Below, piece after piece: positions 15,899 to 17,495 of a DNA stretch of 17,495 nucleotides. The stretch's first letter is position 1; every line of letters begins with the position of its first letter. The notes below the pieces were generated by a model. That model was not told where the DNA came from. It did no database searches and worked only from the letters and a program-made list of their open reading frames with translations. A program made the position numbers and the translations under genes. Origin of the DNA: Kordiimonadaceae bacterium (GTDB lineage Bacteria > Pseudomonadota > Alphaproteobacteria > Sphingomonadales > Emcibacteraceae); NCBI GenBank assembly GCA_018699075.1, contig JABIPV010000237.1:1-17495 (forward strand), given 5' to 3'.

Positions 15899-17200
15899 CT
15901 ACTCTTTTACAAGACGCGAAATAAAAAAGCCATCCATTCCGTCCTGATAATGATAAGGCAAGGTTTGCACATCCCCTGACGGTAATATAGTTTGCTCTAA
16001 TCCAGGCAGTTCTTCTTTGATAATATTTTGACGGCGTAATGTGTTATTGCGTGCCAAAAGATTATCAATTTGATCGGGACCTTCAGCCTGTTCCATCGAA
16101 CAGACACTATAAACTAATGTGCCGCCCTTATTCAGCAGTGTTGACGCATGATCAAGCATCTTTATCTGGATATCTACCATTGCTTTAATATCAGCCGGAG
16201 AACGCATATGTAATATTTCAGGATGTCGTCTTATTGTACCTGTGGAAGAACAGGGCGCATCTAACAAGATATAATCAAAATTTTGTTCCGGCTGATATTT
16301 CAATATATCCATCGCTATGATGTCAATATCAAACTTTAACCGTTGCATGTTCATTCTTAAACGGCCCAGACGACTTCGTGATAAATCAACGGCCGTAACC
16401 TTCGCGCCCTTTGCCGCCGATTGAGCCGCCTTTCCGCCCGGCGCCGCACAAAGGTCAAGCACACGGTCATTTTTACCTGCGCCCAACAGATTTGCTGGTA
16501 ATCTCGCGCCCATATCCTGAACCCACCATGTGCCGTCAAAATACCCTTCTAATTCTGTAATTTTACCTGCCTTTGTAAGGCGAATACCGCCCGGGACAAC
16601 TTTGCCATTTAACTTATTTGCCCATTCCTCCAAATCTAGTTCGGGCTTAAGGCTGATATCTAAGGGTGCTTCGACCAATAAATGATTTAAAATTTCTTTT
16701 ACTGCCGCATTTCCATAACGATCATCCCAACCTTTTAAAAGCCAGTTTGGGAAATTTAAGCGTGTGTTGCTATATTTCTTCATCAAGCTTTCTCGTTCAC
16801 GGTCTACATTACGCAGTACAGCATTAACCGTGTTTTTTAAATATTGAAGCTTTTTCGAAACTTTATTCTGAACCAAATTCACGGAGGTATTTACCGCCGC
16901 ATGGGCAGGAACTTCTGAAAAAAGAAGTTGCACAATGCCAATCCTTAGCACATGGCGAATGGCCATTTGTGTATTACCAAGTTTCGTTTTAGTGCAGTGG
17001 TTTATGATTTTATCAAGTTGTCCAAGACGTCTTATTACCGTGGTCGTCACATGGCGGATAAACCGTCTTTCTTGGGGTAATATTTCAACCGAAAATTCCT
17101 CAAATATTATCTCAGTAGCGGCGTCTAATGTAATGCCGTCATCCAACACTTTTTTAAGGATAAAAAATGCGGCTACCCTACTATTATTTTCATTTGTCAT
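15899..17200 (-). CDS. rsmB: 16S rRNA (cytosine-C5)-methyltransferase RsmB
   Basis: This 433-residue protein methylates C967 of 16S rRNA in a SAM-dependent manner. An NusB-like RNA-binding domain covers about residues 5-135 (ERRFIRHVTTTVIRRLGQLD, and VNLVQNK with LKNTVNAVLRNV). A linker leads to the Rossmann methyltransferase domain (~225-430): SAM loop DLCAAPGGKAAQ (249-260), AVDLS with Asp272, AMD with Asp298, the release cysteine motif DAPCSSTGTIRRHP (Cys317) and the catalytic YSVCSMEQAEG (Cys367). Both cysteines of the RsmB/NOL1 mechanism are present. The protein ends with DGMDGFFISRL, the family's usual tail. The start ATG has GGGAA about eight bases upstream. It is the first gene of the minus-strand run and is divergent from the small DUF1674 gene. 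An alternative m5C target cannot be ruled out but the NusB domain favours RsmB. Confidence 0.96.
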   Translation of the reverse strand: MTNENNSRVAAFFILKKVLDDGITLDAATEIIFEEFSVEILPQERRFIRHVTTTVIRRLGQLDKIINHCTKTKLGNTQMAIRHVLRIGIVQLLFSEVPAHAAVNTSVNLVQNKVSKKLQYLKNTVNAVLRNVDRERESLMKKYSNTRLNFPNWLLKGWDDRYGNAAVKEILNHLLVEAPLDISLKPELDLEEWANKLNGKVVPGGIRLTKAGKITELEGYFDGTWWVQDMGARLPANLLGAGKNDRVLDLCAAPGGKAAQSAAKGAKVTAVDLSRSRLGRLRMNMQRLKFDIDIIAMDILKYQPEQNFDYILLDAPCSSTGTIRRHPEILHMRSPADIKAMVDIQIKMLDHASTLLNKGGTLVYSVCSMEQAEGPDQIDNLLARNNTLRRQNIIKEELPGLEQTILPSGDVQTLPYHYQDGMDGFFISRLVKE

Positions 17201-17344
17201 ATATTATTCCCAATGTCATTCATGGGAAGTACCATAAGGACAACATTTTGCCAAGTCGTAGATTTTCTTTCCCTATCTAGTCAGATATGTTTAACATGGT
17301 AATAGTATATTATTTAAGAAAATTTTATTATTCGGAACCACATT
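17201..17344. promoter_or_regulatory. Divergent intergenic region between rsmB and the DUF1674 gene
   Basis: These 144 bases lie between two divergent start codons and must contain the promoter of the rsmB-rpe run and that of the DUF1674 gene. The ribosome sites are visible (GGGAA on the minus strand near 17205-17210, GGAA on the plus strand near 17335). The stretch around 17285-17320 is AT-rich with TATATTAT-like sequence, but I could not assign a reliable -35/-10 pair. Confidence 0.35.
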
Positions 17345-17488
17345 ATGACAGAAAAAGAAGTTGTGCCAAAAAAAGACGCTTTACAACAAAAGACTAAAAA
17401 TAAGGCAAAAGAACTAGGTGGAAGAAAAGGACCAGACCCCGTGCGTTATGGCGATTGGGAAAATAAAGGCATTGCTTCTGATTTTTAA
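17345..17488 (+). CDS. DUF1674 / SDHAF4-like succinate dehydrogenase assembly factor
   Basis: This 47-residue protein begins at the ATG with GGAA eight bases upstream. Its C-terminal half reads GGRKGPDPVRYGDWENKG followed by IASDF, the signature of the DUF1674 (Sdh8/SDHAF4) family. Eukaryotic members bind the FAD-loaded SdhA subunit and help it assemble into succinate dehydrogenase while limiting free-flavin oxidation; bacterial members are presumed to do the same in the cytoplasm. The N-terminal half is a Lys-rich variable stretch, usual for the family, whose bacterial members are about 45-80 residues. The gene stands alone here, divergent from rsmB, in a neighbourhood common in alphaproteobacteria. 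The family call rests on the strong C-terminal motif; the function in this organism is by homology. Confidence 0.92.
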   Translation: MTEKEVVPKKDALQQKTKNKAKELGGRKGPDPVRYGDWENKGIASDF

Positions 17489-17495
17489 GAGTTAA

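Noticed and set aside
1..17495. CRISPR array, tRNA or rRNA genes, insertion sequences, phage or defence genes
   Set aside because: No regularly spaced repeats, no tRNA cloverleaf-like T-loop motifs in the gaps, no transposase, integrase or terminal inverted repeats were seen; nearly all of the window is accounted for by ordinary genes.

Overview
This window is ordinary-looking chromosome from an AT-rich (by eye), probably marine or aquatic alphaproteobacterium. The evidence is a ~1600-residue NAD-dependent glutamate dehydrogenase, a PAS_5-like protein, the rsmB-rpe-heparinase-like-purH gene string and a DUF1674/SDHAF4-type gene divergent from rsmB, all familiar in Alphaproteobacteria. The order (for example Kordiimonadales, Emcibacterales or Sneathiellales) cannot be settled by reading alone. 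I see no rRNA, tRNA, CRISPR array, insertion sequence, integrase or prophage gene.

Layout. Positions 1-989 (+) hold the 3' part of an amidohydrolase-3 family gene that begins upstream of the window. It runs tail to tail, with no gap, into an exported prolidase-like amidohydrolase (992..2258 region, -). That gene is divergent from an NhaC-family antiporter (2339-3715, +), which is convergent, with a 4-base overlap, with a cytoplasmic asparaginase-family gene (3712-4719, -). A 252-base, very AT-rich divergent intergenic region with a two-copy imperfect direct repeat follows. Then come a three-part PAS/acidic/unknown-domain protein (4972-6768, +) and the giant glutamate dehydrogenase (6847-11646, +), closed by a hairpin. 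From 17200 back to 11723 the minus strand carries rsmB, rpe, a heparinase II/III-like gene and purH, probably as one transcription unit. At the right end a 47-residue DUF1674 gene (17345-17488, +) is read divergently from rsmB.

How the genes fit together. The left and central part leans towards amino-acid use. There is an exported Xaa-Pro-dipeptidase-like hydrolase, an ion-coupled carrier, an asparaginase-type amidohydrolase and a catabolic glutamate dehydrogenase, which together could take peptides and amides to 2-oxoglutarate and ammonia. This is an inference from neighbourhood; no shared promoter links them. The right part is housekeeping: 16S rRNA methylation, pentose phosphate epimerisation, final purine synthesis steps and succinate dehydrogenase assembly, with an uncharacterised heparinase-like protein inserted in the run.

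I found no convincing new multi-gene system. The least explained items are the PAS/acidic/unknown C-terminal protein just upstream of glutamate dehydrogenase, the heparinase-like protein inside the housekeeping run, the replaced metal-binding histidine in the first amidohydrolase, and the repeat pair at 4784-4906.
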